A DNA stretch of 64,000 nt from Enterobacter sp. C2. GTDB lineage: Bacteria > Pseudomonadota > Gammaproteobacteria > Enterobacterales > Enterobacteriaceae. Location of the stretch: positions 1,984,001 to 2,048,000 of the forward strand of contig NZ_CP082269.1 of the NCBI RefSeq assembly GCF_019880405.1, in the 5' to 3' direction. Every line of letters begins with the position of its first letter. The first letter of the stretch is position 1. Positions 43,991 through 52,488 of this stretch are shown in pieces. The notes below the pieces were generated by a model. The model was not told where the DNA came from, ran no database searches, and saw only the letters and a program-made list of their open reading frames with translations. The position numbers and the translations under genes are program-made.

Positions 43991-44352
43991 TCAATTTGCA
44001 AAAGAAAAAGATTCTTATTCATGATGGTCTTGAAGATGACTTCCTAAGAAATGAAAAAGAAATATCATGCCCATTCTGCGGCGCTAAAGTTTATTTCGGG
44101 TTATATAATTCAAAGGATTTTGATGACCTTGAGGATAACACAAAAATAAAAATTGCAAGTAAAATTCGCGGTGTGAAATTATCAGATAGATTAATTCAAA
44201 GATATAGATATAAAGAAAGTCCGTTAAGGTTATCAGAAAATAAATGCTTGAAAGGGATTCATGATGTTTTAGTTGTTTTTACCTATAGAGAGATACAACC
44301 AGCCCGCTATCAATCGTATATAGTAGGAGTTTTTAACAGTGTTGATATCTAG
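43981..44352 (+). CDS. Probable immunity protein for the TNT toxin (123 aa)
   Basis: The start overlaps the toxin end by 10 bp. It has a CPFCGAKVYFG zinc-ribbon-like pair and a C-terminus KGIHDVLVVFTYREIQPARYQSYIVGVF. The role is inferred from tight coupling with the TNT gene. Family not recognised. Strongly AT-rich, unlike the backbone. Confidence 0.6.
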   Translation: MALINLQKKKILIHDGLEDDFLRNEKEISCPFCGAKVYFGLYNSKDFDDLEDNTKIKIASKIRGVKLSDRLIQRYRYKESPLRLSENKCLKGIHDVLVVFTYREIQPARYQSYIVGVFNSVDI

Positions 44353-44701
44353 GGCTCTATAGTACATAATATAATAATTATAGGTGTGTTAATTTTTTTT
44401 AAAAACCTAATTACAAATATAATTCCTATGTTTTTGAAAAATTGATATTATTCGCTCATCCTCAAGGCTCAGACATTGGATGGATATAGCTGGCAGGACA
44501 TGCCCAGAACCTGTGCATGCAGGGCCAATCCTTGGATCGGGACAAATTTGTCAGGAACACATTTGATGCGTGTAGCGCACCCCTGGAGGGGCGAGCCACA
44601 GGGAAGTGGCATGTAAACCGGGCTTTATTGTATAGTTAATGTTAATGAATCATCAGACTAGATGGTTATTAGAACAGACAAGGTGAGTTTTTGAGGCGGC
44701 C
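44353..44701. other. Gene-free stretch with decayed Rhs sequence
   Basis: 349 bp of AT-rich DNA. It holds the rhs-core remnant listed at 44499 and a GGCGAGCC(A/G)CAGGGA motif (44591-44605) that recurs near 46370. No gene with start and ribosome binding site is seen. Confidence 0.5.
44499..44543 (+). repeat. Second Rhs-core remnant
   Basis: ATGCCCAGAACCTG and then GCATGCAGGG and TTGGATCGGGA match rhs around 42545-42590 (the codons of YAQNLRMQGQYLDRE) with scattered changes and no open frame. It marks another lost Rhs tip ahead of the next immunity gene. Confidence 0.7.
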
Positions 44702-44941
44702 ATGAATAGAACAAAAGCCATAGAGTTATTGACTGATATTATATCTTGTTCTGATCGAGAAAATAAACTACAGGGTAAAGAATTTTATAAAACAGCACTA
44801 AAGATATTAAAGGATGAAAAGACATCAGAAAATGAGTTAAGAATTTTATATAGAAGTTTTTGTGGTTACCTGGCTCATGGTGACTTCACTGACGTAGAGT
44901 ATGCAAAAATCAATCTCTTAGTTGATCATCTGGAAAGTTAA
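44702..44941 (+). CDS. Orphan immunity-like small protein (79 aa)
   Basis: ATG 44702 follows GAGGCGG. The product is acidic and helical (MNRTKAIELLTDIISCSDRE, then ILYRSFCGYLAHGDFTDVE), typical of immunity proteins in Rhs arrays. The cognate toxin is missing; only Rhs-core debris lies upstream. Family not recognised. Confidence 0.6.
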   Translation: MNRTKAIELLTDIISCSDRENKLQGKEFYKTALKILKDEKTSENELRILYRSFCGYLAHGDFTDVEYAKINLLVDHLES

Positions 44942-44967
44942 TTGATTTTTTCATAAACCGGAGGGGC

Positions 44968-45051
44968 GTGCTGGTTCTATGTTTGGGACATCCTAAAGCT
45001 ACCCCTGGTCATGGCGCTGAGGCTCATTTCAAGGTAAGATCACCCCAATAG
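44968..45051 (+). pseudogene. C-terminal scrap of a toxin gene before Imm50
   Basis: An open frame without start encodes VLVLCLGHPKATPGHGAEAH then FKVRSPQ and TAG 45049-45051. The Gly-His-Pro / Gly-His-Gly pattern and position just before an immunity gene suggest the end of a deleted Rhs toxin. Too short to name. Confidence 0.4.
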
Positions 45052-45106
45052 CTGGATGCAGGTAGTACGTCAGGACTCATGGATATGATAACTTTGAGGG
45101 TTTTAT

Positions 45107-45496
45107 ATGTGGTTTGATAATGCCTTAGGGAAAGAAAAAATAAAGTTCATGTTTGGTGGGGAGTTAAGTCTTCAGTCTGTTGAAGTAAATAGTTTTTCAT
45201 TTGAACGTTTTTCAGATGTGACATTTCAATTTTATAGCAGAAATATTCCTTCATCTTACCCGGAAAAATGGAGTAAGAGCAAGTTCAATGCCCTTAGTGT
45301 AGTAATCACATTTGGAGGTATAATAGAGTTGGATGTGAAAGGGAAAGGGATAGGTTTTATTTGCTCACCAGAAATATTTTCCAGCGAAAGTCACAGTGAA
45401 ATAAAAATATGTAGCAATCAATTATATATAAATTGCAAGTCAAAGTTTCTCACAATCGAAAGCATTACGCCGTATCTTGACGAGCGGTGGGAGTAA
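45107..45496 (+). CDS. Imm50-like immunity protein (129 aa)
   Basis: GAGGG precedes ATG 45107. MWFDNALGKEKIKFMFGG, the VEVNSFSFERFSDVTFQFY stretch and overall size fit the Imm50 family of polymorphic-toxin immunity proteins. Its toxin is reduced to the scrap upstream. It overlaps the next gene. Confidence 0.6.
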   Translation: MWFDNALGKEKIKFMFGGELSLQSVEVNSFSFERFSDVTFQFYSRNIPSSYPEKWSKSKFNALSVVITFGGIIELDVKGKGIGFICSPEIFSSESHSEIKICSNQLYINCKSKFLTIESITPYLDERWE

Positions 45497-45795
45497 AAAG
45501 TAAAATTACGCTATTCACAGGCGAGTTAGAATTCAGTAAGAGGGCGAGAGTGGATATTGAATCCTACGATGAGGTTTTAGATTTTCTCGATGTCTATTTT
45601 ACCGCTAGAGTAAAAGATGAATTTTATTTGCAGGAGTTAAAAGAGCTTGTCGATGGATCGAGAAGGAACAGGACCGTAACCATCAGACCTATTCAACTGC
45701 TTTTTTTAGAGTATAGAAGGAAGTTCAACGATTACAGCGTAGTAATTGAAGGTGAGGAAAAGATATGGATGAATTTACTGAGCTATTGGCAATGA
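45487..45795 (+). CDS. Immunity-like protein (102 aa)
   Basis: GTG 45487 lies inside the end of the Imm50-like gene (10-bp overlap), so the two are translated together. The product is charged, with ELEFSKRARVDIESYDEVLD and a C-terminal IEGEEKIWMNLLSYW. It may be a second immunity factor or a duplicated partner. Family not recognised. Confidence 0.5.
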   Translation: MGVKSKITLFTGELEFSKRARVDIESYDEVLDFLDVYFTARVKDEFYLQELKELVDGSRRNRTVTIRPIQLLFLEYRRKFNDYSVVIEGEEKIWMNLLSYWQ

Positions 45796-45832
45796 TCTAA
45801 TATTGATAATGATTTAATAAGGTTATTTATTT

Positions 45833-46309
45833 ATGAAAAAGATGATTTTAAATGAACGTGATGGCAATGTTACCATTGATAACCATTCGATTAATTTGCA
45901 GTCTCGGGAGCAGTTTGTTGGGAGTTGCTTTTACAGAGAAAATGACGATTTAAAAGAGTTCGGTTGTTATGGCTACTACGTGGAAAGCGTCTCATGGCTT
46001 GGGAGAGAGTATTCTTTAGAACTTTGGCCAGCGATGGAAAAGTTCGAAAAAAAGATATTTATGGTTGAAAAAGGGACGGAGTTTTATTCTTCCTTGCATG
46101 ATTGGGAGCTAAGGGCGAATGTAGACTTACTCTTGAGAGAAGAGGCGAGAGTAAAGGCCTTTTTGGAAAGCACCCTTCATTTTGTATCAAAGCACGATAT
46201 ATCCCAGCCACCCTACGGTGTGGTTTTTGAATATTCCTGGGGCGAGATTGCTGTACAGTCTAATAAAAATGATTTTAATTGCGGCCTGTATATAAGCTGG
46301 AATAACTAA
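45833..46309 (+). CDS. Immunity-like protein at island end (158 aa)
   Basis: ATG 45833 follows AAGG. The product has MILNERDGNVTIDNHSINLQ, CYGYYVESVSWLGREYSLEL and a C-terminus with VVFEYSWGEIAV. It is a soluble, acidic, AT-rich gene like its neighbours. Location suggests immunity; family not recognised. It is the last gene of the Rhs island before rspR. Confidence 0.55.
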   Translation: MKKMILNERDGNVTIDNHSINLQSREQFVGSCFYRENDDLKEFGCYGYYVESVSWLGREYSLELWPAMEKFEKKIFMVEKGTEFYSSLHDWELRANVDLLLREEARVKAFLESTLHFVSKHDISQPPYGVVFEYSWGEIAVQSNKNDFNCGLYISWNN

Positions 46310-46431
46310 CGCTAATAGCTCGCCAGCGACAAACGGCACCAGTACACAGGGGACACCTAAGCCCTGCTGGGCGAGCCGCAGGGACACAGCCAGTAACCGC
46401 TCCCATCCGGCCCACTACGCCCGATCTCCGC

Positions 46432-47118
46432 TTACTCCTCGCTAAACCAGTCGCTGTTCTCCTGGCGGATCAGCTGTACCGTCTCGCCAATCTCTTCCAG
46501 ATGCGCGGTCATCGCCTTATCTACGCCCTCTACGTCATGCTTCGCCAGCGCATCAAAGATATCCTGATGCTGACGCAGCAGCTTCTCCGGCGGGGAGACG
46601 TGATCGAGGCTCATATAGCGCACCCGGTCAATGGTCGCCTTGATGTTCTCCACCGTATCCCACGCCAGCTGGCAGTCGGCAATCAGCGCCAGCTTCTGAT
46701 GAAACTCATCGTCAAGCTGGAAGAAATCATCCAGTTGCTTATGGTCGATAGCGATCCGCTGCTGGTGGAGGTTCTGCTCCAGCTGATAACGCTGGCTGTC
46801 GGTGATCAGCGTTGCGGCCCGGCGGGCGACGGCGCACTCAATAGCCTGACGCACAAAGCAACCGTTGCGAACCTGAGTCATGGAGATTTTATTGACGTAG
46901 CTGCCGCGCTGGGGACGGATCTGAATCAGTCCATTCTCAGCCAGTTTGATAAAAGCCTCACGAACCGGCTGGCGCGAGACGTCAAACCGCACCGATACCT
47001 CTTTCTCCGACAGCGGCGTGCCGGGGGGGATCAGACAATGTACGATATCCTGGCGCAGGATACGGTAAATTTGCTGATTAACAGGCAATACAGGATTAAG
47101 GTGGGTTTCGACGGCCAT
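46432..47118 (-). CDS. rspR: RspR (YdfH), GntR repressor of rspAB (228 aa)
   Basis: FadR-type GntR protein: helix-turn-helix [19 protein letters not shown] and [18 protein letters not shown], then FCD domain ([15 protein letters not shown], metal-binding Asp/His). Nearly the same as E. coli YdfH. It represses the rspA-rspB operon, now 19 kb away because of the inserted Rhs island. A palindrome before rspA is its likely operator; GTATGGTAG occurs both there and upstream of rspR itself (about 47150). Confidence 0.95.
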   Translation of the reverse strand: MAVETHLNPVLPVNQQIYRILRQDIVHCLIPPGTPLSEKEVSVRFDVSRQPVREAFIKLAENGLIQIRPQRGSYVNKISMTQVRNGCFVRQAIECAVARRAATLITDSQRYQLEQNLHQQRIAIDHKQLDDFFQLDDEFHQKLALIADCQLAWDTVENIKATIDRVRYMSLDHVSPPEKLLRQHQDIFDALAKHDVEGVDKAMTAHLEEIGETVQLIRQENSDWFSEE

Positions 47119-47181
47119 GCGCTCTTACTTAATAGAATAGTGACCCGCCTACCATACCATCTATTTGATCTGCATCCCATA

Positions 47182-47199
47182 CCCGGCCCGCAGGCCGGG
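47182..47199 (-). terminator. Hairpin between ydfG and rspR
   Basis: CCCGGCC (47182-47188) and GGCCGGG (47193-47199) form a perfect 7-bp stem with a 4-base loop right behind ydfG. No T-run, so it may be an attenuator. Confidence 0.5.
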
Positions 47200-47208
47200 A
47201 GGGAAATA

Positions 47209-47958
47209 TCAGCTGCGATGCACGCTTAGGCCAGCCCAGGTCTGGCTAACCGGCATCATCTCAAGGGTATTGATGTTAACGTGCTTCGGCAGAGTCGCGA
47301 CCCACCAGACGGCTTCGCACACATCCTCTGCGCTCAGTGCGTTAGTGTTTTCGTAAGTTTTGCCCGCTTTATCGTCGTCGCCTTTAAAGCGAACGTTGGA
47401 GAACTCGGTGCCGCCTACCAGGCCCGGCTCAATGTTGGTCACGCGCACCGCCGTACCGTGCAGATCGGTACGCAGGTTGAGGCTGAACTGCTGTACAAAG
47501 GCCTTGGTCGCACCGTAGACGTTGCCGCCGGCGTAGGGCCAGCTACCTGCGGTAGAGCCAATATTGATAATGTGTCCGCGGTTGCGCTCCACCATCCCCG
47601 GCAGCACGGCGCGGGTCATGTAGATCAGCCCCTTGTTGTTGGTATCGATCATTGTCTCCCAGTCTTCGACGTTGGCTTTATGCGCAGGCTCCATGCCCAG
47701 TGCCAGACCGGCGTTGTTGACCAGCACGTCGATGTCGCGCCACGCAGCGGGGAGAGAGTCCAGCGCCTGTTCGATAGCGGCGCGGTTGCGCACGTCCAGC
47801 TGCAGGGTCAGAACGCTATCGCCCAGCTCATCTTTCAGGGTCTGCAAACGTTCCTGGCGGCGGCCGGTAGCAATCACTTTATGACCGTTTTCAACGAAAC
47901 GGCGGGTGATGCTTTCGCCAAACCCTGCCGTTGCCCCGGTGACTAAAATAATCATCAT
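47209..47958 (-). CDS. ydfG: YdfG NADP-dependent 3-hydroxy acid dehydrogenase (249 aa)
   Basis: Classical short-chain dehydrogenase: TGATAGFG cofactor loop, NNAG, Ser in GSTAGSW, YGATK catalytic Tyr-Lys. As in E. coli YdfG it should oxidise L-allo-threonine, serine and 3-hydroxypropionate and reduce malonic semialdehyde in pyrimidine (Rut) breakdown. ATG 47958 has GAGGAAC upstream; ATG 47955 matches the E. coli start. It is divergent from dcp. Confidence 0.95.
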   Translation of the reverse strand: MMIILVTGATAGFGESITRRFVENGHKVIATGRRQERLQTLKDELGDSVLTLQLDVRNRAAIEQALDSLPAAWRDIDVLVNNAGLALGMEPAHKANVEDWETMIDTNNKGLIYMTRAVLPGMVERNRGHIINIGSTAGSWPYAGGNVYGATKAFVQQFSLNLRTDLHGTAVRVTNIEPGLVGGTEFSNVRFKGDDDKAGKTYENTNALSAEDVCEAVWWVATLPKHVNINTLEMMPVSQTWAGLSVHRS

Positions 47959-48041
47959 TCTGTTCCTCAACGCTTTTTGTGTGTTATTACGATAGCATGG
48001 GTTAAGAGCCTGGGGTAAACGACAATGTTTAAGGAGTTGAA

Positions 48042-50087
48042 ATGTCGCTAACGAATCCTTTACTGAGCGAAAGCACGCTGCCTTACCTGGCGCCGCGTTT
48101 CGATATAATTGAAGATAACCACTATCGTCCGGCCTTTGATGAAGGCCTCCGGCAAAAACGCGCTGAGGTCAGCGCTATCGCCCAGGCGACAACGCCAGCG
48201 GATTTTAATAACACCGTTCTGGCGCTGGAGCAGAGCGGGCAGCTTCTTAATCGGGTCACCAGCCTCTTTTTTGCTATGAGCTCTGCCCACACCAACGACT
48301 ACCTTCAGCAGCTTGATGAGGCCTTCTCAGCAGAGCTAGCCGAGCTGGCAAATGATATCTATCTGGATAGCGCGCTCTTCTCCCGTATTGATGCCGTTTG
48401 GCAGCAGCGACACGCGCTGGGGCTTGATGCGGAATCCCTGCGCCTGACGGAGGTTATCCACCAGCGCTTTATTCTGGCAGGGGCGACCCTGGGCAGCGCC
48501 GAAAAGCAGGCACTGAAAAGCCTCAATACCGAAGCCGCAACCCTTACCAGCCAGTTTAACCAGCACTTGCTGGCGGCAGGCAAGGCGGGTGGGTTAATCG
48601 TCGAGAGCGTGCAGCAGCTTGATGGCCTGAGCGAGGGCGAAAAAGCACAGGCGCGGGCGGCGGCCGAGGAGCGAGGCCTGGAAGGACGCTGGCTTATCCC
48701 TCTGCTAAACACGACCCAACAGCCTGCACTGGCGGGGCTGAGCGATCGCCATACCCGGGAGCAGCTCTTTAAAGCAGGCTGGTCGCGAACTGAAAAAGGC
48801 GATAAAAACGATACCCGCGCCATCGTGCTGCGTTTGGCCCAGATCCGCGCCGAACAGGCCGCTCTGCTGGGATTCCCTGACTATGCCGCCTGGAAAACCG
48901 CCGACCAGATGGCGCAAAACCCGGCTGCCGCGCTGACGTTTATGCGCAATATCGTTCCGGCGGCGCGCGCCCGTGCCGAGCAAGAGCTGGCAGATATTCA
49001 GCGGGTAATCGACCAGCAGCAGGGCGGATTTCAGGCCGAGGCCTGGGACTGGGCGTGGTATGCCGAGCAGGTGCGCCGGGATAAATTCGCCCTTGATGAC
49101 GCGCAGATCAAACCCTACTTTGTCCTCAACACCGTGCTGGTTGAAGGGGTGTTCTGGACCGCCAGCCAGCTCTTCGGGCTGAGCTTCGTCGAGCGGTTTG
49201 ATCTGCCGGTTTACCATCCTGACGTCCGCGTCTGGGAGATCGTTGATGCGGACGGCACCGGCATGGCGCTCTTCTACGGCGACTTCTACGCCCGTGACAG
49301 CAAAAGCGGCGGGGCATGGATGGGTAACTTCGTAGAGCAATCCACCTTGCAGGGAACCCGGCCGGTTATCTATAACGTCTGTAACTATCAGAAACCTTCC
49401 GCAGGCGGACCCGCGCTGATCTCCTGGGATGATGTCATTACGCTATTCCATGAGTTTGGTCATACCCTGCACGGCCTTTTTGCCACCCAGCGCTACGCTA
49501 CGCTCTCCGGCACCAATACGCCGCGTGATTTTGTCGAGTTCCCGTCGCAGATCAACGAGCACTGGGCCAGCCATCCCGATGTTTTCGCCCGTTATGCCCG
49601 GCACTACCAGACCGGCGAACCTATGCCGAAGGCACTGCAGGAGAAGATGCATCGGGCGGCGTTATTCAACAAGGGGTATGACATGACGGAGCTATTGAGC
49701 GCCGCGCTGCTGGATATGAACTGGCATAGCCTTGCATCGCGTGCCGCCGTCAGCGATGTCGCTGCCTTTGAAGTCGAGGTGCTTAAGCAGGAAAATCTCG
49801 ATCTTGCCGCCGTGCCGCCGCGCTATCGCAGCAGCTATTTTTCCCATATCTTCGGGGGCGGCTATGCGGCGGGCTACTACGCCTATATCTGGACGCAGAT
49901 GCTGGCCGACGACGGTTACCAGTGGTTTGTGGAGCAGGGGGGATTGACCCGCGAGAACGGACAGATATTCCGCGAGTCGATTTTGTCCCGCGGCAATAGC
50001 ACTGATTTAGCTGAACTTTATCGCGCGTGGCGCGGGCACGATCCAGTGATTGAACCGATGCTAGTGAATCGAGGGTTGAGCGCGTAG
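48042..50087 (+). CDS. dcp: Dcp dipeptidyl carboxypeptidase II (681 aa)
   Basis: M3-family zinc metallopeptidase that removes dipeptides from peptide C-termini; zinc motif TLFHEFGHTLHGLF (HExxH). The start ATG 48042 follows AAGGAGTTG. The last ~82 codons (from 49843) exist in a second copy at 62933, because the prophage entered here; the reading frame is intact and complete, so the element restored the gene end on entry. Terminator at 50111. Confidence 0.96.
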   Translation: MSLTNPLLSESTLPYLAPRFDIIEDNHYRPAFDEGLRQKRAEVSAIAQATTPADFNNTVLALEQSGQLLNRVTSLFFAMSSAHTNDYLQQLDEAFSAELAELANDIYLDSALFSRIDAVWQQRHALGLDAESLRLTEVIHQRFILAGATLGSAEKQALKSLNTEAATLTSQFNQHLLAAGKAGGLIVESVQQLDGLSEGEKAQARAAAEERGLEGRWLIPLLNTTQQPALAGLSDRHTREQLFKAGWSRTEKGDKNDTRAIVLRLAQIRAEQAALLGFPDYAAWKTADQMAQNPAAALTFMRNIVPAARARAEQELADIQRVIDQQQGGFQAEAWDWAWYAEQVRRDKFALDDAQIKPYFVLNTVLVEGVFWTASQLFGLSFVERFDLPVYHPDVRVWEIVDADGTGMALFYGDFYARDSKSGGAWMGNFVEQSTLQGTRPVIYNVCNYQKPSAGGPALISWDDVITLFHEFGHTLHGLFATQRYATLSGTNTPRDFVEFPSQINEHWASHPDVFARYARHYQTGEPMPKALQEKMHRAALFNKGYDMTELLSAALLDMNWHSLASRAAVSDVAAFEVEVLKQENLDLAAVPPRYRSSYFSHIFGGGYAAGYYAYIWTQMLADDGYQWFVEQGGLTRENGQIFRESILSRGNSTDLAELYRAWRGHDPVIEPMLVNRGLSA

Positions 50088-50158
50088 GGCGTATTCAGGT
50101 TGGAAACAGAACCGGGCGCGATGCCCGGTTTTTTATCCGATTTTTTCTTCCCCAAAAC
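49843..50158 (+). repeat. Left copy of the dcp 3'-end direct repeat (att-like)
   Basis: Matches 62933-63248 at a constant offset of 13,090 bp, with scattered mismatches. The longest identical runs are the 28 bp at 49843-49870 and ~58 bp from about 49881. The repeat covers the last ~245 bp of dcp, its terminator and ~25 bp beyond. It is the left boundary of the integrated element. Confidence 0.85.
50111..50134 (+). terminator. dcp terminator (left copy)
   Basis: ACCGGGC, loop GCGAT, GCCCGGT followed by a run of T. A textbook rho-independent terminator. Confidence 0.85.
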
Positions 50159-50237
50159 TCCTCCAAAATTCTTCCCCATAATGAATCCTTAGATTTTGCG
50201 AAATTTGCACGGGGATACGGCCCAATTTTTAACGTAG

Positions 50238-50385
50238 CTACACCTTCACTTTCACCCAGTCGAGACCGCGATCATTGTGATACTGCGCTGTCATCCTGTC
50301 TGATGAATGGCCCAGGAGCTGCTGGGTGTTGATACCCTGTTCCTCATACAGACGCTCTGATAAAAAACGCTGCTCGTGAAGCGAC
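50238..50385 (-). pseudogene. int: C-terminal fragment of a phage tyrosine integrase
   Basis: Read leftward, the frame encodes LHEQRFLSERLYEEQG, QQLLGHSSDRMTAQYHNDRG and DWVKV: the end of a lambda-like integrase with its GH and catalytic Tyr region. Upstream of LHEQR (beyond ~50385) the sequence belongs to a methylase gene on the other strand, so most of the integrase was deleted. The element can no longer excise by itself. Confidence 0.8.
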
Positions 50386-50920
50386 GGATGATCCGGTTGA
50401 GCGCGCCCGCCGCATGGTAGTGCGAGCCTGCATGGGCTTCGGTTCTGCGTCCGGCACTGGTGGCAATTCCGGTTTCCGCAGCGACAGTACGCGTAAATAC
50501 GCAACGGCGGCGCATCTGTGGGAACGCTTCCCCTCGAATCTGTCGGCGCTCTGCCAACGCCTGCAAGGCGTTATCATCGAGAACAAAGACGCGCTGGCTG
50601 TCATGCGTGCCCATGATGCGGAAACTACTCTGCATTACATCGACCCGCCATACATGCCGGAAGCACGCGTTCAGGGTAACCGGTACTACAACCACGAAAT
50701 GACCGCGCTGGGACATGAGCAGCTGCTTGCGGTCGCTGGGACAATGACTGGCATGGTGATGATCAGCGGCTACGACTCAGAAGTGTACAACGACATGCTG
50801 AAGGGCTGGAAGAAAACCGAGAAGGGTTCACGCATCAGCGCAGGGCGTGGGACTAAAGTGAGGACAGAGTGCCTGTGGGTAAATGAGGCGTGCGCCGCCG
50901 GAGGAAACCATCATGACTAA
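50385..50920 (+). pseudogene. 3' part of a phage DNA adenine methyltransferase
   Basis: From the deletion junction the frame reads DDPVERARRMVVRACMGFGS, later HYIDPPYMPEARVQGNRYY (the catalytic DPPY) and LKGWKKTEKG. It resembles D12-class (Dam-like) phage methyltransferases but lacks the N-terminal AdoMet-binding region and a proper start. It is fused head-on to the integrase remnant. Confidence 0.75.
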
Positions 50921-51170
50921 GCCAGGTATGAGCATTGAAGTGGCCAAAGCCGAACTGCAGACGGCGATGTCTGGGCCAGTTGGCAGGCAATGGAGTTACG
51001 GCCCGGCCGTAACTACCGTGCTGGTAGCGCTGGCGCAGGCAGAGCGGCGCATCGCCAAGCTGGAGGCGCGGATTGAACCGCAAGAACCCGTAGCCTGGAT
51101 AGTTCATGCCCGAAGCTGTGCCCAAGAAAGCCACAGAGAAAATGCTCGACGAATTCGATTCGATTATTGA
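50913..51170 (+). CDS. Phage-type hypothetical protein (85 aa), possibly damaged at its end
   Basis: ATG 50913 follows AGGAAACC and overlaps the methylase end. The product has MTKPGMSIEVAKAELQTAMS and a helical ERRIAKLEARIEP segment, common in lambdoid accessory proteins. The tail after PQEPVAW looks unlike coding in this frame, while a neighbouring frame from 51106 continues sensibly, so a frameshift is likely. Confidence 0.45.
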   Translation: MTKPGMSIEVAKAELQTAMSGPVGRQWSYGPAVTTVLVALAQAERRIAKLEARIEPQEPVAWIVHARSCAQESHRENARRIRFDY

Positions 51171-51372
51171 CTACGGCGCTGAAGACTCCAGCGATGCATG
51201 GAGTCGCCTGTTAGCCGCATCGCCGGGCAAGGAGGGGGGATGGATCAGCTTCTGCAGTACGCCACCAACCGAATCATCGAGCTGGAGCGCCTGCTGCTGG
51301 TGGACTTACCGGAAACCGTCTGGCCTGCCGAGGTTGGACTGGTTTACGCACAGGTTGAAACCGCCGGGATAA
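51106..51372 (+). pseudogene. Phage accessory gene fragment
   Basis: The frame encodes MPEAVPKKATEKMLDEFDSI and SDAWSRLLAASPGKEGG, then runs on into sequence already used by the 51240 gene. The first part looks like the C-terminus of the 50913 product in a shifted frame. Probably one broken gene. Confidence 0.35.
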
Positions 51373-51569
51373 TTCCCGGCGTTATATGTGAGACGATGGG
51401 TATTTTAAGCCGAAATCATCACTTGATAAGCAACAAACAGGCAAATAGTAATAATTACAATGGCTGCAATTACATTGAAAATAATTTCTCCAGTGGTGGC
51501 TGGCAGCTTCTTCCCACCATATACAGTCCCACCCCGATGGTTGTCTTGATACGGATTGCTCGGTGGTGA
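51240..51569 (+). CDS. Phage hypothetical protein, distal part doubtful (109 aa)
   Basis: A strong AAGGAGG precedes ATG 51240 (MDQLLQYATNRIIELERLLL). After about residue 55 the composition changes sharply at an AT-rich junction (~51400), and the rest lies antisense to the zinc-ribbon gene, so only the first half is likely native. Family not recognised. Confidence 0.45.
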   Translation: MDQLLQYATNRIIELERLLLVDLPETVWPAEVGLVYAQVETAGIIPGVICETMGILSRNHHLISNKQANSNNYNGCNYIENNFSSGGWQLLPTIYSPTPMVVLIRIARW

Positions 51570-51692
51570 TGGGTGTCTGTATGTCGTGGGGTTGGGAGTA
51601 AAATCAAACCTAATCTTGGCCTTCTCTTTCTCTTCGCAATCAGGACAATGGTAATTGGTAATAGTTCTGGAACATTTTGGGCAGGTAGCCAT
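51405..51692 (-). CDS. Zinc-ribbon membrane-anchored small protein (95 aa)
   Basis: N-terminal CPKC...CPDC zinc ribbon (MATCPKCSRTITNYHCPDCE), a Pro/Asn-rich linker and a C-terminal transmembrane helix (IIFNVIAAIVIITICLFVAY). ATG 51692 is preceded by AAAGGTG. The design, zinc ribbon in the cytoplasm and one helix, is found in several uncharacterised prophage and defence-island proteins. Function unknown. Confidence 0.6.
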   Translation of the reverse strand: MATCPKCSRTITNYHCPDCEEKEKAKIRFDFTPNPTTYRHPSPPSNPYQDNHRGGTVYGGKKLPATTGEIIFNVIAAIVIITICLFVAYQVMISA

Positions 51693-51900
51693 AGAAACAC
51701 CTTTTTAAGGGAGTGAAACAATAATAGAACCGTCAACTGCATATTTTTTTAGTTTTTATTTTGTTCCATGTTGGGTTTAGCTTCTTTTTGCCTTCCTTAA
51801 GCGTATCTTATACTTTTACAAAAGTATCTGGGCCTTTCAATCCCCATTTTTAGTGGGTTTTTTTAGTCGCGTCAGGCCTCAAACAGGGCATACAAGCGAT

Positions 51901-52340
51901 ATGGGAATCCCCATTTCGACCGCCAAGGCCTCTCCGGTGGCCTTTTTCATGCCAGCCGGCGGTGCGATCACGCCTTCAGAGAAACACATTGTTAGCCGGT
52001 ACGCCGATTACCTGGCGCAACGAGTAGGCAACGGCGACATACTGGCATCCTACGCAGAAGAGTTCTTCTGTGACCTCTCCGCCCGCCGCACATCCAATAT
52101 TACCGCCTGCAAATCATTCGACGCTTATCGTGAATGGGTAATCGTCTGTGCCGGTTATTACGACGTGGTATTCCTCCCTGATGGTAGCCAGCGTAAGCGC
52201 CCAAAGAGTATTTCATTCGCGAATATGGACGACACAGGGTTTGTTCCGCTCTGCAGGCGGACATTGAGACGGCGGAGTGCCTGCGCGAGTTGCGGCTGGA
52301 TAAGTATCGTTGGCAGGCGTGGTACACTGCGGTTAAATGA
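51901..52340 (+). pseudogene. Phage protein with a frameshift near its end
   Basis: From ATG 51901 the frame gives ...EKHIVSRYADYLAQRVGNGD, SFDAYREWVIVCAGYYDVVF and NMDDTGFVPL. Then the sensible coding moves to the -1 frame: ALQADIETAECLRELRLDKY and WQAWYTAVK, ending TGA 52338-52340. A one-base loss near 52248 explains this. Family unknown; typical of lambdoid early regions. Confidence 0.5.
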
Positions 52341-52488
52341 TTAGTCTTCAAAAGATTATTCTCATCAACGGCATAGACAGCCTGAGTTCTGAGTGGTTCC
52401 TTAAAAAACCAATAAAAAACTAAATTTAGTTCTAATATTGTTTTTTTCTGGTATGGTGTTAGCACTTACAACAATAGAGGCTATAAAC

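Noticed and set aside
50291-50716. Minus-strand frames across the integrase/methylase junction as a whole integrase
   Set aside because: Only the part up to about 50385 matches an integrase; beyond it the frame is antisense to the methyltransferase fragment.
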